64,000 bases of DNA, from the NCBI GenBank assembly GCA_965206125.1, contig CBDBIN010000044.1:388910-452909 (forward strand), given 5' to 3'. Of the stretch, positions 51,329 through 61,200 are shown piece by piece. Each line of letters begins with the position of its first letter. The stretch's first letter is position 1. The stretch is from CAXWPM01 sp965206125. Lineage in GTDB: Bacteria > Acidobacteriota > Terriglobia > 20CM-2-55-15. The notes under the pieces are model-generated. The model was not told where the DNA came from, ran no database searches, and was given only the letters and a program-made list of their open reading frames with translations. The position numbers and the translations under genes are program-made.

Positions 51329-52240
51329 ATGCGCAACGTCATCATCATTGGATCCGGCCCCGCAGGCCTGACTGCGGCCGTCTATGCGGCACGAGCGAAC
51401 CTCGAGCCCCTCCTGATCCAGGGGGCGGAGCCCGGGGGGCAGCTGACGCTGACGACGATGGTCGAGAACTATCCCGGCTTCCCCGACGGCATCATGGGTC
51501 CGCAGTTGATGGAGGACATGAGCAAACAGGCCGAGCGGTTCGGGACCGAGATCATGACCGGTTTCGTGGACCGGGTCGAACTTGGTGAGCAGCCGTTCCG
51601 CGTGTTCGTCGACGACAAGGAATACGAGGCAAAGACGGTCATTATCTCTACCGGTTCGTCCGCGAAGCTTCTGGGTCTCGAGAACGAGCGCCGGCTGATG
51701 GGGCACGGTGTCTCTACGTGTGCGACCTGCGACGGCTTTTTCTTCCGTGGCAAGAAGATCGCCGTCGTCGGGGGTGGAGATTCCGCCATGGAGGAATCGA
51801 CTTTCCTGACGAAGTTCGCCACCGAGGTGAACCTGATCCATCGCCGGGGGGAGTTCCGGGCTTCGAAGATCATGCAGGATCGGACCCTCGCCAACGACAA
51901 GATCAAGGTCCATTACAACACCGAGGTGGACGACGTCCTGGGCGGCGATGCCGTGACGGGGATCAAGCTGCGCGACAACACAAAGGCCGTGAGTTTGGAG
52001 ATCGATCTGGACGGAGTCTTTATTGCAATCGGGCACAATCCGAACACCGACATATTCAAAGACCAGATCGACCTCGACAAGAAGGGCTATGTGATCACCC
52101 AGGCCAACTCGACTGCGACCAGTATTCCGGGCGTGTTTGCCTGCGGCGACGTTCAGGACCCGGTCTTCAAGCAGGCCATCACCGCGGCCGGCACCGGCTG
52201 CATGTCGGCAATGGAAGCCGAGAAGTTCCTCGAACACTGA
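51329..52240 (+). CDS. trxB: Thioredoxin reductase
   Basis: A 303-residue FAD/NADPH enzyme that reduces thioredoxin. The FAD motif GSGPAGLTAAVYAARA starts at residue 8. The redox-active pair Cys131-Ala-Thr-Cys134 lies in STCATCDGFFF, and the NADPH motif VVGGGDSAMEE follows. GVFACGDVQDP closes the second FAD site. The length is slightly below the usual 310-320 but all motifs are intact. GAGGTGAAGTC precedes the ATG. It starts a probable operon with the DUF2203 and folB genes. It may supply thiol reducing power to the periplasmic Sec-redoxin through a DsbD-like protein (inference). Confidence 0.95.
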   Translation: MRNVIIIGSGPAGLTAAVYAARANLEPLLIQGAEPGGQLTLTTMVENYPGFPDGIMGPQLMEDMSKQAERFGTEIMTGFVDRVELGEQPFRVFVDDKEYEAKTVIISTGSSAKLLGLENERRLMGHGVSTCATCDGFFFRGKKIAVVGGGDSAMEESTFLTKFATEVNLIHRRGEFRASKIMQDRTLANDKIKVHYNTEVDDVLGGDAVTGIKLRDNTKAVSLEIDLDGVFIAIGHNPNTDIFKDQIDLDKKGYVITQANSTATSIPGVFACGDVQDPVFKQAITAAGTGCMSAMEAEKFLEH

Positions 52241-52254
52241 AGCCGGCCCGTGTC

Positions 52255-52653
52255 ATGGAAAATACCGAGCGAATCTTCACACTCCGGGAAGCCAACGACA
52301 CGCTGTCCCAGCTGCGCCCCCTGGTTGAAGAGCTGCGAAACGAATGGGACCATGTCAAGTCGCTCAATCCCAAAATTCAGAAAGCTCGAGAGAAAGCGCA
52401 CTTGGACGCTTTCAGCCCCCAGGGCGTCGACTATGTGGAGTCGGTGTCGCATGTCATGCTGCTGATGTCCCAGGTCCGGGAGATGGGCGTGCTGATCAAG
52501 GATCTTGACAAGGGATTGTGCGATTTCCCGTTCCTAATGGAGGATCGGGTCGTCTACCTCTGCTGGCACCTCGGCGAGGACTCGATCGACTACTGGCATG
52601 AAATCGAGGCCGGTTTCGGAGGCCGCGAGCCGCTGGAAGGGCAGGACCGCTAG
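52255..52653 (+). CDS. DUF2203 family protein
   Basis: A 132-residue soluble helical protein. It starts ENTERIFTLREANDTLSQLR with heptad-like helices, and contains MSQVREMGVLIKDLDKGLCD and the family hallmark DFPFLMEDRVVYLCWHLGED. DUF2203 members are broadly distributed with unknown function. The ATG at 52255 is 15 bases after the trxB stop, and folB follows 14 bases later, so the three are co-transcribed. Confidence 0.83.
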   Translation: MENTERIFTLREANDTLSQLRPLVEELRNEWDHVKSLNPKIQKAREKAHLDAFSPQGVDYVESVSHVMLLMSQVREMGVLIKDLDKGLCDFPFLMEDRVVYLCWHLGEDSIDYWHEIEAGFGGREPLEGQDR

Positions 52654-52667
52654 AAGGCTGATTCCAA

Positions 52668-53042
52668 ATGATCACTCCCGCTGACAAAATCTTCGTTTCA
52701 GGGATCGATTGCGTGGCTGCGATCGGCGTCACGTCCGAAGAACGCACGATTCAGCAGCGTCTCTCGGTGGACGTTGAGATTGAGACCGACATCCGACGCG
52801 CCGCCGACACCGATTCCCTCAGGGACGCCCAGGACTACGCCCGGGTTGTGGCCCTCGTCGTTGAGATCGCGGCCGATCGCGACTTTCACCTGATCGAGAC
52901 GCTGGCCGAGTCGGTTGCGTCACGTGTGCTGAACGACTTCCCCACGCCACGGGTCCGGGTCCTCGTCCGGAAACTCACCCCGGTGCTTGCGAGCCGGGTC
53001 AACTTCGTCTCGGTGGAGATCGTTAGAGAGCGGCCGCAATGA
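52668..53042 (+). CDS. folB: Dihydroneopterin aldolase
   Basis: A 124-residue pterin-biosynthesis enzyme that cleaves 7,8-dihydroneopterin to 6-hydroxymethyl-dihydropterin and glycolaldehyde in the folate pathway. Family words are DKIFVSGIDCVAAIGVTSEE, QRLSVDVEIETDI, DAQDYARVVALV and the FHLIETLAESVASRVL helix with the conserved Leu-Ile-Glu. The length is standard for the octameric tunnelling-fold enzyme. It is the last gene of the trxB-DUF2203-folB run. No other folate genes are nearby. Confidence 0.9.
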   Translation: MITPADKIFVSGIDCVAAIGVTSEERTIQQRLSVDVEIETDIRRAADTDSLRDAQDYARVVALVVEIAADRDFHLIETLAESVASRVLNDFPTPRVRVLVRKLTPVLASRVNFVSVEIVRERPQ

Positions 53043-53362
53043 CGCTGAACAGTTCGGATGAAAAAGTGCTTAAAATAAAATTTATGTTGATGAAATAGAA
53101 GTATTTGCGCTATTCTACCCGCGCTTTGATATGGGCTCGGCGGAGTGTTTTGCCGAGCCATTTCGTCGATATTTAAGGACGAACGCATAACTAAATTGCA
53201 GTGATTCCCCAAGGGGGTGGCCGACGGGCAAAGTAACCTGCCGGCTGACGGTCCAGGGCCGGATGAAGCGCCCAACCTCGAATCCCCCACTGCAAAGAAG
53301 AGGAGAGGCCTTCCTGCGAGTTCCAGGCAAACAGGGAAGGCGCACATTCTTGAGGAGGCAAT
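53043..53362. other. Intergenic leader with hairpins upstream of the radical SAM gene
   Basis: 320 bases without a gene. An AT-rich stretch at 53065-53105 is followed by a perfect 8-bp hairpin (GGCTCGGC, ten bases, GCCGAGCC; 53134-53159) without a good T-run. Further on, CCGGC-N12-GCCGG near 53240-53262 could form another stem, and GAGGAGG marks the downstream ribosome-binding site. The second half (53200-53360) could be a structured leader, but I cannot match it to a known riboswitch. Confidence 0.35.
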
Positions 53363-55499
53363 TTGGCAACCTTATCTGAACAGGCGGTGGCGAACGCCCC
53401 GAATGGCAACGGGTCGAAACTTCCGGTTGGTAGGCGCGCGATGAAGTTTGTGGATTCTGCCATCTGCTTCGGCGCTGGCAAGACGTTAGACGTCATCCAA
53501 TATGTGAACCGCGAACCCGTTCCGGCGTTCACCCCGAAGTGGTCGGAAAAACCATTGCAGAAGTCTTGGCAGAAGACCAAGCCGACGCTGGGGTGGCCGC
53601 GCCAGACCGACTCGCTGTGTCCGCAGTGCGTGGTCGAAGCGCGCGAAGCCATCATCGCCGGTACGAAGGACTGGACGAGTCTGCTCCACGAGAAAGTGGG
53701 CGAAGTGAAGGCCGATATCATCGAGCGTGACGGCCAGGTATGGATGGTCAAGGAATGTCCTCTGCACGGCAAGGTCGAGGACATGATGGCGATCGACGTG
53801 CGCTTCCTGGAGTGGATCGAAAAGAACTTCCCGGGACGGGACATCCCGGCGCACGCCGACAAGGGCCTCCACAACCACGGCAGCAGCACGATCAAACACG
53901 GGCGGGGCAGCGTCCTGACCGTCGACCTGACGAACCGTTGCAACATGATGTGCGATCCATGTTTCATGGATGCGAACCAGGTCGGATACGTGCACGAGCT
54001 CACCTGGGAAGACATCCAGGAAATCATGGACAACTCCATGAAGATCAAGCCGCGCCGCCAGATGTCGATCCAGTTCTCGGGCGGAGAACCGACGATGTCG
54101 CCTTTCTTCCTGGATGCGGTCGCGTATGCCAGGAAGCTCGGGTACTCCAGCACCCAGGCGGCTTCGAACGGCATTGAGTTTGCCAAGAGTCCCGAATTCT
54201 GCGAGAAGGCCGCCAAGGCCGGCTTGCGCTACGTCTACCTGCAGTTCGACGGAATCGGCAACGACGCCAACAGCCATCGCCAGGTCGGCAACCTGTTCGA
54301 CGTCAAGTTGCGGGCGATCAACAACCTTCATGCGGCGGGTGTCGAGATCATCCTCGTCGTCACGCTGATCAACGGCGTCAACAACGATCAGGTCGGGTCA
54401 ATCCTGCGTTTCGCGATGGACAACCCGAAGAAGGTTGCCTTCATCGCTTTCCAGCCGGTTTCCTTCACGGGTCGCGACGAGGAAATCACACCGGAGCGCC
54501 GCCTCCGCCAGCGCTATACGCTGTCGCATCTGGCGCACGATGTGAAGCAACAGGTTGGAATCACCGAGCCGACCAGGGACTGGTTCCCGCTGTCGTTGAT
54601 GGGTTCCTTTGCCGACTTCGCGGACCTGGTTCATGGGCCGGGCCGGGAATGGGGGCAGGTCAGCTGCGGTTGCCACCCGAATTGTGGGGTGGGGACGGCG
54701 CTGATGATCAACAAGGAAACCGGGGATATGGCGCCGGTACCCGAGTTCCTGAACATCCCGGGACTCGTCAAAGACATGCAGTCGATCACGGATTCGGGAC
54801 GCGGGAAATGGACATCGAACATCATGATGGGCCTCGCGTTGCTGAAGCACTACAATCCCTACCGCGCGCCCGGCAGTCTGACGCTGTCGGACCTGTTCAA
54901 GAAGTTCGACAAGTCGTTTGGCCTTAGCGGCAAGAGCTACGGCAAGATCACCGGCGACCGCACTCGGGATGACATCGACAAACGGCGTTCCGATCCTTGG
55001 AATTTCCTGTTCATCGCCGGAATGTGGTTCCAGGATCTGTTCAACTACGACTTCCGCCGCACCGAAATGTGCATCATTCCGTACGCGACGCAGATGGGCG
55101 AGATTTCCTTCTGTGCGTATAACACCGGTGTCGGGTGGAGGAACATCATCGAAAAACATGTTCAAGACCCACACGGTGTCGGAATGGTACCGCGAGAACG
55201 GCAAACATGGTGTCTACGCCAAGGGCAAAGAGGTCGAGCTCGAATCGATCGAACACAGTCTTGTGATCCGTGCCGAGGATGCCGAGCGCGTTCGGGACCG
55301 GGGCGCGCTGGCGTTGACGGCGTCGGACGAGGAAAAAGCCGTGCGGCAGAGCGAGCGCGAGGAGCAGAAGGCTCGCGAGATCTACGAAGAGATGGTTCTC
55401 GGCAAGAGGCCCAGCAAGGTCGACCTCATCAAGATCGAGCTGCTGAACCGTCGGGAAGAAGAGAAGGACCGCGAGGAAGTGGCGACTGCCGGCGATTAG
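53363..55499 (+). CDS. Tes/Mss-like radical SAM protein (one-base frameshift near 3' end)
   Basis: A radical SAM enzyme of about 710 residues resembling the MJ0619 group that contains tetraether and membrane-spanning lipid synthases. The N-terminus has a zinc-type block TDSLCPQCVVEAREAI with VKECPLHGKVED. The cluster motif is LTNRCNMMCDPCFMDANQ, followed by IQFSGGEPTMSPFFLDAVAY and YLQFDGIGNDANSHRQVG. A cysteine set QVSCGCHPNCGVGTALMI lies near residue 435. The frame shifts in the A-run at 55152-55156. One A fewer gives ENMFKTHTVSEWYRENGKHG and a charged helical tail ending EEVATAGD at 55499. Start is TTG behind GAGGAGGCAAT. The lipid substrate is inference from family. Confidence 0.8.
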
Positions 55500-55521
55500 A
55501 ATCAGCTGGCGGTTAACCAGG

Positions 55522-55553
55522 AAAGGGCGATCCGTCAGGGTCGCCCTTTTTGT
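55522..55553 (+). terminator. Rho-independent terminator
   Basis: AAAGGGCGA, spacer TCCGTCAGGG, TCGCCCTTTTTGTTT: a 9-bp stem running into a T-rich tract. It lies 23 bases after the stop codon of the radical SAM gene in its shifted frame, which supports 55499 as the true gene end. Confidence 0.85.
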
Positions 55554-55607
55554 TTGGGGGATCTATTGCAAGTTTCCTAGTTGCAAATCGTCATTGGACG
55601 TTGGGCA

Positions 55608-56108
55608 CTACATGCCGAGCGTCTTCTTTCCTTCTTCTGAAATCCGGTGCGGTGTCCAGGGTGGGTCCCACACGATTTCCACTTGCGGGTTCGGAAAGCC
55701 AGCGTCTTCGAGCTTCGCCCGCACGTCTTGCTGGATGCTCTCGCTCGACGGGCAACCCGGCGCGGTCAGCGACATCTTGACCTCCACCGAATCCTTCTTC
55801 GACGAAACCTCATAAACCAGGCCGAGATCGACGATATTCAGCGGGATCTCTGGATCGTGGCATTCCTTGAGCACTTCCATGACGAGATCCTGGTCGCTCA
55901 TCTCGGCCAGCGCCGGATCGCGGGCCTGTTCGGCCAGGGTAGCGAGTTCGAGTTCGGGCTCTTCTTTGGGTACGGTTGGGCGGTAGGTCAAATCGACGTC
56001 CGGTTCGGGTTCACCGAACCTGGCAGTCACACGAGACTGGCGCCGGTTCGCATATATCAGCGTTGCGACCAGCAGCACCGGGATGACCAGCAGTAGGTAC
56101 GAAAACAA
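55608..56108 (-). CDS. SufT/MIP18-like (DUF59) protein with an N-terminal membrane anchor
   Basis: A 166-residue protein. Residues 1-20 are a membrane helix (FSYLLLVIPVLLVATLIYAN), and an acidic linker extends to about residue 70. The C-terminal MIP18/DUF59 domain has VLKECHDPEIPLNIVDLGLV, MSLTAPGCPSSESIQQDV and EIVWDPPWTPHRISEEG. Soluble relatives (SufT, PaaD, MIP18) help mature Fe-S proteins through the conserved Cys in the APGCP motif, which is present here. The membrane anchor is unusual. It is convergent with the radical SAM gene, whose cluster it might serve (inference). Confidence 0.85.
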   Translation of the reverse strand: MFSYLLLVIPVLLVATLIYANRRQSRVTARFGEPEPDVDLTYRPTVPKEEPELELATLAEQARDPALAEMSDQDLVMEVLKECHDPEIPLNIVDLGLVYEVSSKKDSVEVKMSLTAPGCPSSESIQQDVRAKLEDAGFPNPQVEIVWDPPWTPHRISEEGKKTLGM

Positions 56109-56261
56109 GGACTCCCCTCCCTTTCAGCTCACTCTGACAGGATCGTGTTGCCGTTGTCAACGGCCCCACACAGGAACAAAGGCCGGTCCACGACCCCGCC
56201 CCAGTGTGTAGGCGCTCCCGCTTTGTCGCGGTTGCCCACACAACAGCCAGAGAGTGGACCC

Positions 56262-57086
56262 GGTTCTGGTGCAGATAGGATTGTCGGAGCGATAAGATTC
56301 AGGAGTGCGCCGCGGCGATGCGGACTATGCTGCCATGACATGACGCCAGGTCACGGCGGGATTCGACTGCAAGGTGATCGGAATTGCGAACTGGCGTTTG
56401 TGAATCTTCTGCGCTAGCTCGATGCCGATAATGACACGTCGCGCATTGTAGAACGTCTTGAATCCCAACATCGGGCGCAATCGCCCCTTCACCCGGCGGT
56501 GGTCCTGCTCCACAACGTTGTTCAGGTATTGACAGCAACGAATCTTCACCGGGTTCCGCCCCCGGAAGTTGAACTCACCGCTCATTCCCATGCGCCGCAG
56601 GGCGCTATGGCTCGGCTGGTGGCCATCCAAGGTGATGCTGTGTGGCTCCCGATGATGCTTCAGTGCCTTGCGAAAGAATGCCTTCGCCGCCGCAATGCCG
56701 CGTGTTCGATTCAGACAGAACTCCACGGTGTTGCCTTGCCCATGCACGGCGCGGTACAGATACATCAACTGGCCCCGAATCTTGATAAACGTTTCATCAA
56801 CCCGCCAGCTCCCACCCACCGGTCGCTCGAATCGGCACCAGCGCTTTTCTCACGTGTCCGCATAGCGAACGACCCAACGCAAAATCGTGGTGTGAGAAAT
56901 CGATAAACCCGCTCACCTACAATCGCGACCAGATCTCGGTAACTCAGTTTGAAGCGAAAATACCAGCGAAGGCAGAGGAGAATGATGTCGTCTTCGAACC
57001 AACGTCCGGCAAATAGGGGATTCCGTTCAGTTTTGCGATGCACCATATCCCAGTATCGCCAATTCTTTTGGCTATCTGTACCAGAA
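56262..57086 (-). mobile_element. Degenerate IS6-family insertion sequence
   Basis: About 825 bp. The left end reads GGTTCTGGTGCAGATAGG from 56262. The right end, read inward on the minus strand from about 57086, is GAGTTCTGGTACAGATAG, an imperfect inverted copy. Between them lies a broken IS6/IS26-type transposase gene. A second copy of the left end occurs alone at 60137-60190. Confidence 0.75.
56325..57046 (-). pseudogene. IS6-family transposase remnant
   Basis: The N-terminal part reads MVHRKTERNPLFAGRWFEDD and LLCLRWYFRFKLSYRDLVAI, the zinc-less helix-turn-helix start of IS6 transposases. One base is missing in the C-run at 56908-56910 of the plus strand, shifting the frame. In the correct frame (SISHTTILRWVVRYADT) a TGA at 56850-56852 stops it. 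The same frame then continues RWCRFERPVGGSWRVDETF with the DDE core (YRAVHGQGNTVEF, LDGHQPSHSALRRM, VVEQDHRRVKGRLRPM). Two lesions make it a clear pseudogene. Confidence 0.9.
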
Positions 57087-57261
57087 CTCTCCCGGTATAA
57101 TGAACGCCGTTTACTGGAACCGATCGGGCACATTCCCCCGGCCGAGTTTGAGCAGATATACTATCGTAATCAGACGTCCGGCCTCAGGGAGGCCGGACTC
57201 AACTAAAACCGTCTCCGGAAAACCCGGGGTGGGTCAAACACCATAGCCGGAGGGGTTAGCC

Positions 57262-60135
57262 ATGCTCAAGAAATTCACTATTGCTGTAACGTTTGCTCTA
57301 TTCCTGTTTGGGACATCCGCACGCACGTTCGCACAGGAGAACGCCACATTGGGGGGCTCGGTGACTGACCCTACAGGAGCATTGATACCCGGTGCCGACG
57401 TAACAGCGACGAATGACACCACCGGGATTGCCTCAACGGGTGTGACGAACGCAGTCGGCGAGTACACGTTCACGCTGCAGCCGGGAACCTACACGCTCAC
57501 AGCGGAGCTGCCCGGCTTTCAAACTGGAATCGAAAGCAATGTCACACTCGGGGCGGGCCAACAGGTCCTGCGGAATTTTACGCTCCAGATCGGCGTGTTC
57601 GCCACGACCATCACGGTCGGAACGCGCGCCCAACCCCGATCGATGACGGAGTCGACGGTGCCGGTCGACGTCATCCGGACCGAGGACTTCGCGAGCCAGG
57701 GCAGTACCGATCTGGCAAACCAGTTGCGGGCAGTCGTCCCCTCCTTCAACATCAACATTCAGCCGATCAGCGACGCGGCAACCATCATCCGGCCGGCGAA
57801 CCTGCGCAACCTGGCCCCGGATCACACCCTGATCCTGGTCAACGGCAAGCGCCGCCACCGCGCGGCGGTCATCGCCTGGCTCGGCAACGGCATCGCCGAC
57901 GGCTCGCAGGGGCCAGACATCTCCGTCATCCCCTCGATGGCGGTCCGGCAGGCCGAGGTGCTGCGCGACGGCGCCGCGGCCCAATACGGCTCGGACGCCA
58001 TCGCCGGCGTCATGAACTTCCAGCTCAAGGATGCCTCATCGGGCGGCAGCCTGGAGTTCCGCACGGGAGCCTACCGCAATGCGAACCCGGGCAACACGTC
58101 CACCTGCGGGGCGGGAATCATCGGCGACATCAAGCATTCCTGTAACGGGATCGGAGGGCATGGCCAGGCGTTCGCGCTTGCCGGTAACGTCGGGCTGCCG
58201 CTGGGCGAGACCGGATTCGTGAACCTCAGCATGGAGTACGGTAACGCCAACCCGACCAACCGCAGCATCCAGCGCAACGACGCGCAGGCGATCATCGCGG
58301 CCGGCAATACGAACCTGCGCAACCCGGCGCAGGTCTGGGGATCGCCGAAACTTGATGACGACCTGAAGATGTTCGTCAACTTCGGTCATCTGTTCGAGAA
58401 CCAACTGCAGTTCTACGGCCACACCAACTTTGCGAGCCGCACGGTAACCGGCGGGTTCTATTTCAGGAATCCGCACACCCGCGGCGGGGTCTTCCGCGGC
58501 CCCGAGGTCGATGGCAACCCGACCCTGCGGGTCGGTGACCGGGTCTGGGCCGAAACGGGCGTCATGGGTGCCGGCGGCTGCCCCGCGATCCCGATCATCA
58601 ACAACGTCCCCGATGCAGCCGCGCTGCAGCAGGTCGAGGCCGACCCGAACTGCTTCACGTTCTACAGCCGGTTCCCCGGAGGTTTCACGCCGCAATTCGG
58701 CGGCGACCTGATCGACTATTCGTGGGTCAGCGGGCTGCGCGGGTTCCTGAACAACGGCCTCACTTGGGATGCGAGCGTCAACATCGGCACCAGCGAGGTC
58801 GATCAGTTCATCTTCGATACGATCAACGCGTCGCTGGGCTACGACACGCCAACCGCGTTCGAGCCGGGTAGCTATCGGCAGGACGCCGTCAACCTCAACT
58901 TCGATATCTCCTACCCGCTCAACGATACCGTGAACGTCGCCGGCGGCACGGAGTGGCGGAGGGAGAAGTTCACCATCGGGGCCGGCGGGCAGCCCTCCTG
59001 GGAGATCGGCCCGTATGCCGCACAGGGTTTCAGTTCCGGTTCGAACGGCTTCAACGGCTACCGGGAGGACACGACGGCGGGAAGCTGGAGCCGCAGCAAC
59101 ATTGCGGTCTACGGCGACCTCGAGTTCACCCCCGGCAACCGATGGACAATCGGCACGGCCGTCCGGTTTGAAGACTTCTCAGACTTCGGCACGACGACGA
59201 ACGGCAAGATCTCGATGCGCGTCGGGCTGACCGAGGCATTCTCGTTGCGCGGCGGGGTCAGTAGCGGGTTCCGGGCGCCGACGCCCGGCCAACAAAACAC
59301 GTTCAACGTGACGACCGCGTTCATCGGCGGACAGTTGACCAACAACGGCGTGGTCCCGCCCACGTCCGCGGTGGCCATCTCGAGGGGTGGCGGGCAGCTC
59401 CAGCCGGAGAAATCCATCAACTACAGCGCAGGAGCGGTCTTCGAGCAGGGCCCGGTAACCTTCACCGCCGATTACTTCCGGATCGACATCGATGATCGTC
59501 TCGCCCTATCTCAGGAAATCGCGCTAACGGAGCCTGAGATCCTTACGCTGCTTGCGGAAGGGATTCCCGAGGCGCGGAATTTTCCGGTGTTCCGGTTCTT
59601 CCTGAACGACTTCTCGACGACGACCCAGGGCATCGACCTGATTTCGACCGTGGCGGCCGGGCGTACGACGTTCAGCGGGGTCTTCAACTACACGGACACG
59701 GCGCTCAAGAATCTCGAAACCTCCGTGATCGATGAATTTCGCATCAATACGCTGGAGCGGGGACTGCCGAAGACACGGTGGAACTTCACCGTCAACCACC
59801 CTGCCGACCGGTTGAACCTGATGGGCCGGCTGAGCTACTTCGGCGCGTTCTGGGATAGCGAGGATGGAAGGAATGCGGGCGACGTTACGGGAGAGCAGTC
59901 CTGGCTGTACCCGGCCTACGGCGGAAAGGCGCTGCTCGATCTCGAACTCGGCATTCCGGTCGGCGAAAACTTCATGGTGGCCATCGGCGGCGAGAACGTG
60001 CTGAACACCTACCCCGAGGTGAACATGTTCGGCGCCCAGACAGTAGGCAATCAGTACGGCCAGTTCTCGCCGTTCGGTTTCAACGGTGCCTACTACTACA
60101 TACGGCTCAACTACACGTGGGGCATCGGCTTCTAG
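57262..60135 (+). CDS. TonB-dependent receptor with N-terminal carboxypeptidase-regulatory-like domain
   Basis: A 957-residue outer-membrane receptor. A signal peptide (FTIAVTFALFLFGTSARTFA) is followed at residues 30-110 by a beta-sandwich domain (GGSVTDPTGALIPGADVTAT, GEYTFTLQPGTYTL). The plug domain comes next (VDVIRTEDFASQGSTDLANQ, then NGKRRHRAAV and VLRDGAAAQYGSDAIAGVMN). The rest is a 22-strand barrel closing with RLNYTWGIGF, whose terminal Phe is the outer-membrane signal. The substrate is unknown. GGAGGGGTTAGCC precedes the ATG. The gene lies between a degenerate IS6 element and a solo copy of that element's end, so it is probably an acquired cargo gene. Confidence 0.92.
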   Translation: MLKKFTIAVTFALFLFGTSARTFAQENATLGGSVTDPTGALIPGADVTATNDTTGIASTGVTNAVGEYTFTLQPGTYTLTAELPGFQTGIESNVTLGAGQQVLRNFTLQIGVFATTITVGTRAQPRSMTESTVPVDVIRTEDFASQGSTDLANQLRAVVPSFNINIQPISDAATIIRPANLRNLAPDHTLILVNGKRRHRAAVIAWLGNGIADGSQGPDISVIPSMAVRQAEVLRDGAAAQYGSDAIAGVMNFQLKDASSGGSLEFRTGAYRNANPGNTSTCGAGIIGDIKHSCNGIGGHGQAFALAGNVGLPLGETGFVNLSMEYGNANPTNRSIQRNDAQAIIAAGNTNLRNPAQVWGSPKLDDDLKMFVNFGHLFENQLQFYGHTNFASRTVTGGFYFRNPHTRGGVFRGPEVDGNPTLRVGDRVWAETGVMGAGGCPAIPIINNVPDAAALQQVEADPNCFTFYSRFPGGFTPQFGGDLIDYSWVSGLRGFLNNGLTWDASVNIGTSEVDQFIFDTINASLGYDTPTAFEPGSYRQDAVNLNFDISYPLNDTVNVAGGTEWRREKFTIGAGGQPSWEIGPYAAQGFSSGSNGFNGYREDTTAGSWSRSNIAVYGDLEFTPGNRWTIGTAVRFEDFSDFGTTTNGKISMRVGLTEAFSLRGGVSSGFRAPTPGQQNTFNVTTAFIGGQLTNNGVVPPTSAVAISRGGGQLQPEKSINYSAGAVFEQGPVTFTADYFRIDIDDRLALSQEIALTEPEILTLLAEGIPEARNFPVFRFFLNDFSTTTQGIDLISTVAAGRTTFSGVFNYTDTALKNLETSVIDEFRINTLERGLPKTRWNFTVNHPADRLNLMGRLSYFGAFWDSEDGRNAGDVTGEQSWLYPAYGGKALLDLELGIPVGENFMVAIGGENVLNTYPEVNMFGAQTVGNQYGQFSPFGFNGAYYYIRLNYTWGIGF

Positions 60136-60136
60136 G

Positions 60137-60190
60137 GGTTCTGGTGCAGATAGGATTGTCGGAGCGATAAGACCGGGAGTGCGCCGCTCC
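60137..60190. repeat. Solo copy of the IS6-element left end
   Basis: GGTTCTGGTGCAGATAGGAT and the next 16 bases are identical to 56262-56297 in the same orientation, and similarity continues through GGAGTGCGCCGC. It begins two bases after the TonB receptor stop codon. No transposase follows, so it is a remnant end. Confidence 0.8.
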
Positions 60191-61200
60191 GAGCTGCCGC
60201 CACGGGGCAAGTGCAGCGGCGCGGGTGATCTTGAAATTGTCCCCTCAAGCACCTGTCCGGCTTTCTGGGACCCCCTCAGCCCTCGTCGGGAATGATCCCG
60301 CTGCAATACGTGCAGGTTCGGGCTCGCTCTTTCCGCTCCCTGTAAGCGCGCTCAGTCGCGAAGTCACTTCGTGGGGGGGTCTGAATACTGGACTATCGTT
60401 CTCGATAGCATCCACGCCAACGCATTCCCGGTGCCGTAGATCACTCTTGCCTTCAATCGTCCTCACGATCACACCGTCAAGTTGCATAGTCTCCCATTCC
60501 GTACCGTATCAGATTGCCCCCGCGCACTCCTCAGGGGCGGTGACAGGAGCATCTTTCCGCAGGTTTTCCTGACCCGCAGGCCCGCACCAGCAATTCAGAA
60601 TTCGAAAGAAGGTTTCCAGCAGCGCACTAGGGAGGGTTCGATGAGCCCTGTCAAATGTCAGGCTTGACGTAAACATTGAGCCCTATCTTGGCCTCCACGC
60701 CGTTGGCATCTTTAACGCCGATATTGCCTCAGTTGACGCTACCCGCCTGGTTTTTCCAGAAGCGCTGATGTTCCCGCGGTGGTTCAAGTCCACATAAATC
60801 ACCAGGCGGTTCCCATCCACCACTGAAGGCTTCTGAAGCCGCGCCGGGGTCTTTTCCGATTCCCGGATTGCCTGCCTTACGCGCTGACGGACTGGCGTAG
60901 CCCGTACCCTGGCAATGGCGTGGGACTGCAGAGGTAAAATGGGTTTTTTACGGACTGTGGATGCGGTTGGCCGGCGGGACTCGCGCGGGTCGCAATTCGC
61001 AATGTAAGCGCGGAATGAGATCGTGTACTTGTTGGGAATCGAGCAAGGCGTGGTGTGCCGTTTTGTGGCTGTCCACTCCAACGAGCAGCCCAGCGTGGGT
61101 CTGATCGAGAGCCGGGATTTCGATTGTCTGAGCGTCCAGGTTTGGCCCCGCGTGCTATTGGTGGGGAGCGGCTACACGGGCCGCCGGTCCCCAGCGCCAG
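60191..61200. other. Gene-poor accessory stretch, about 1 kb
   Basis: No gene can be supported. The open frames here are short, lack ribosome-binding sites and have no recognisable motif. A minus-strand frame at 60245-60487 (LDGVIVRTIEGKSDLRHREC) and one at 60683-61081 have some protein-like composition and may be relics of decayed genes. Base composition is more mixed than in the core genes, consistent with accessory DNA. Confidence 0.4.

Noticed and set aside
60683..61081. A 132-codon minus-strand frame in the accessory stretch
   Set aside because: No ribosome-binding site or motif; at best a relic.
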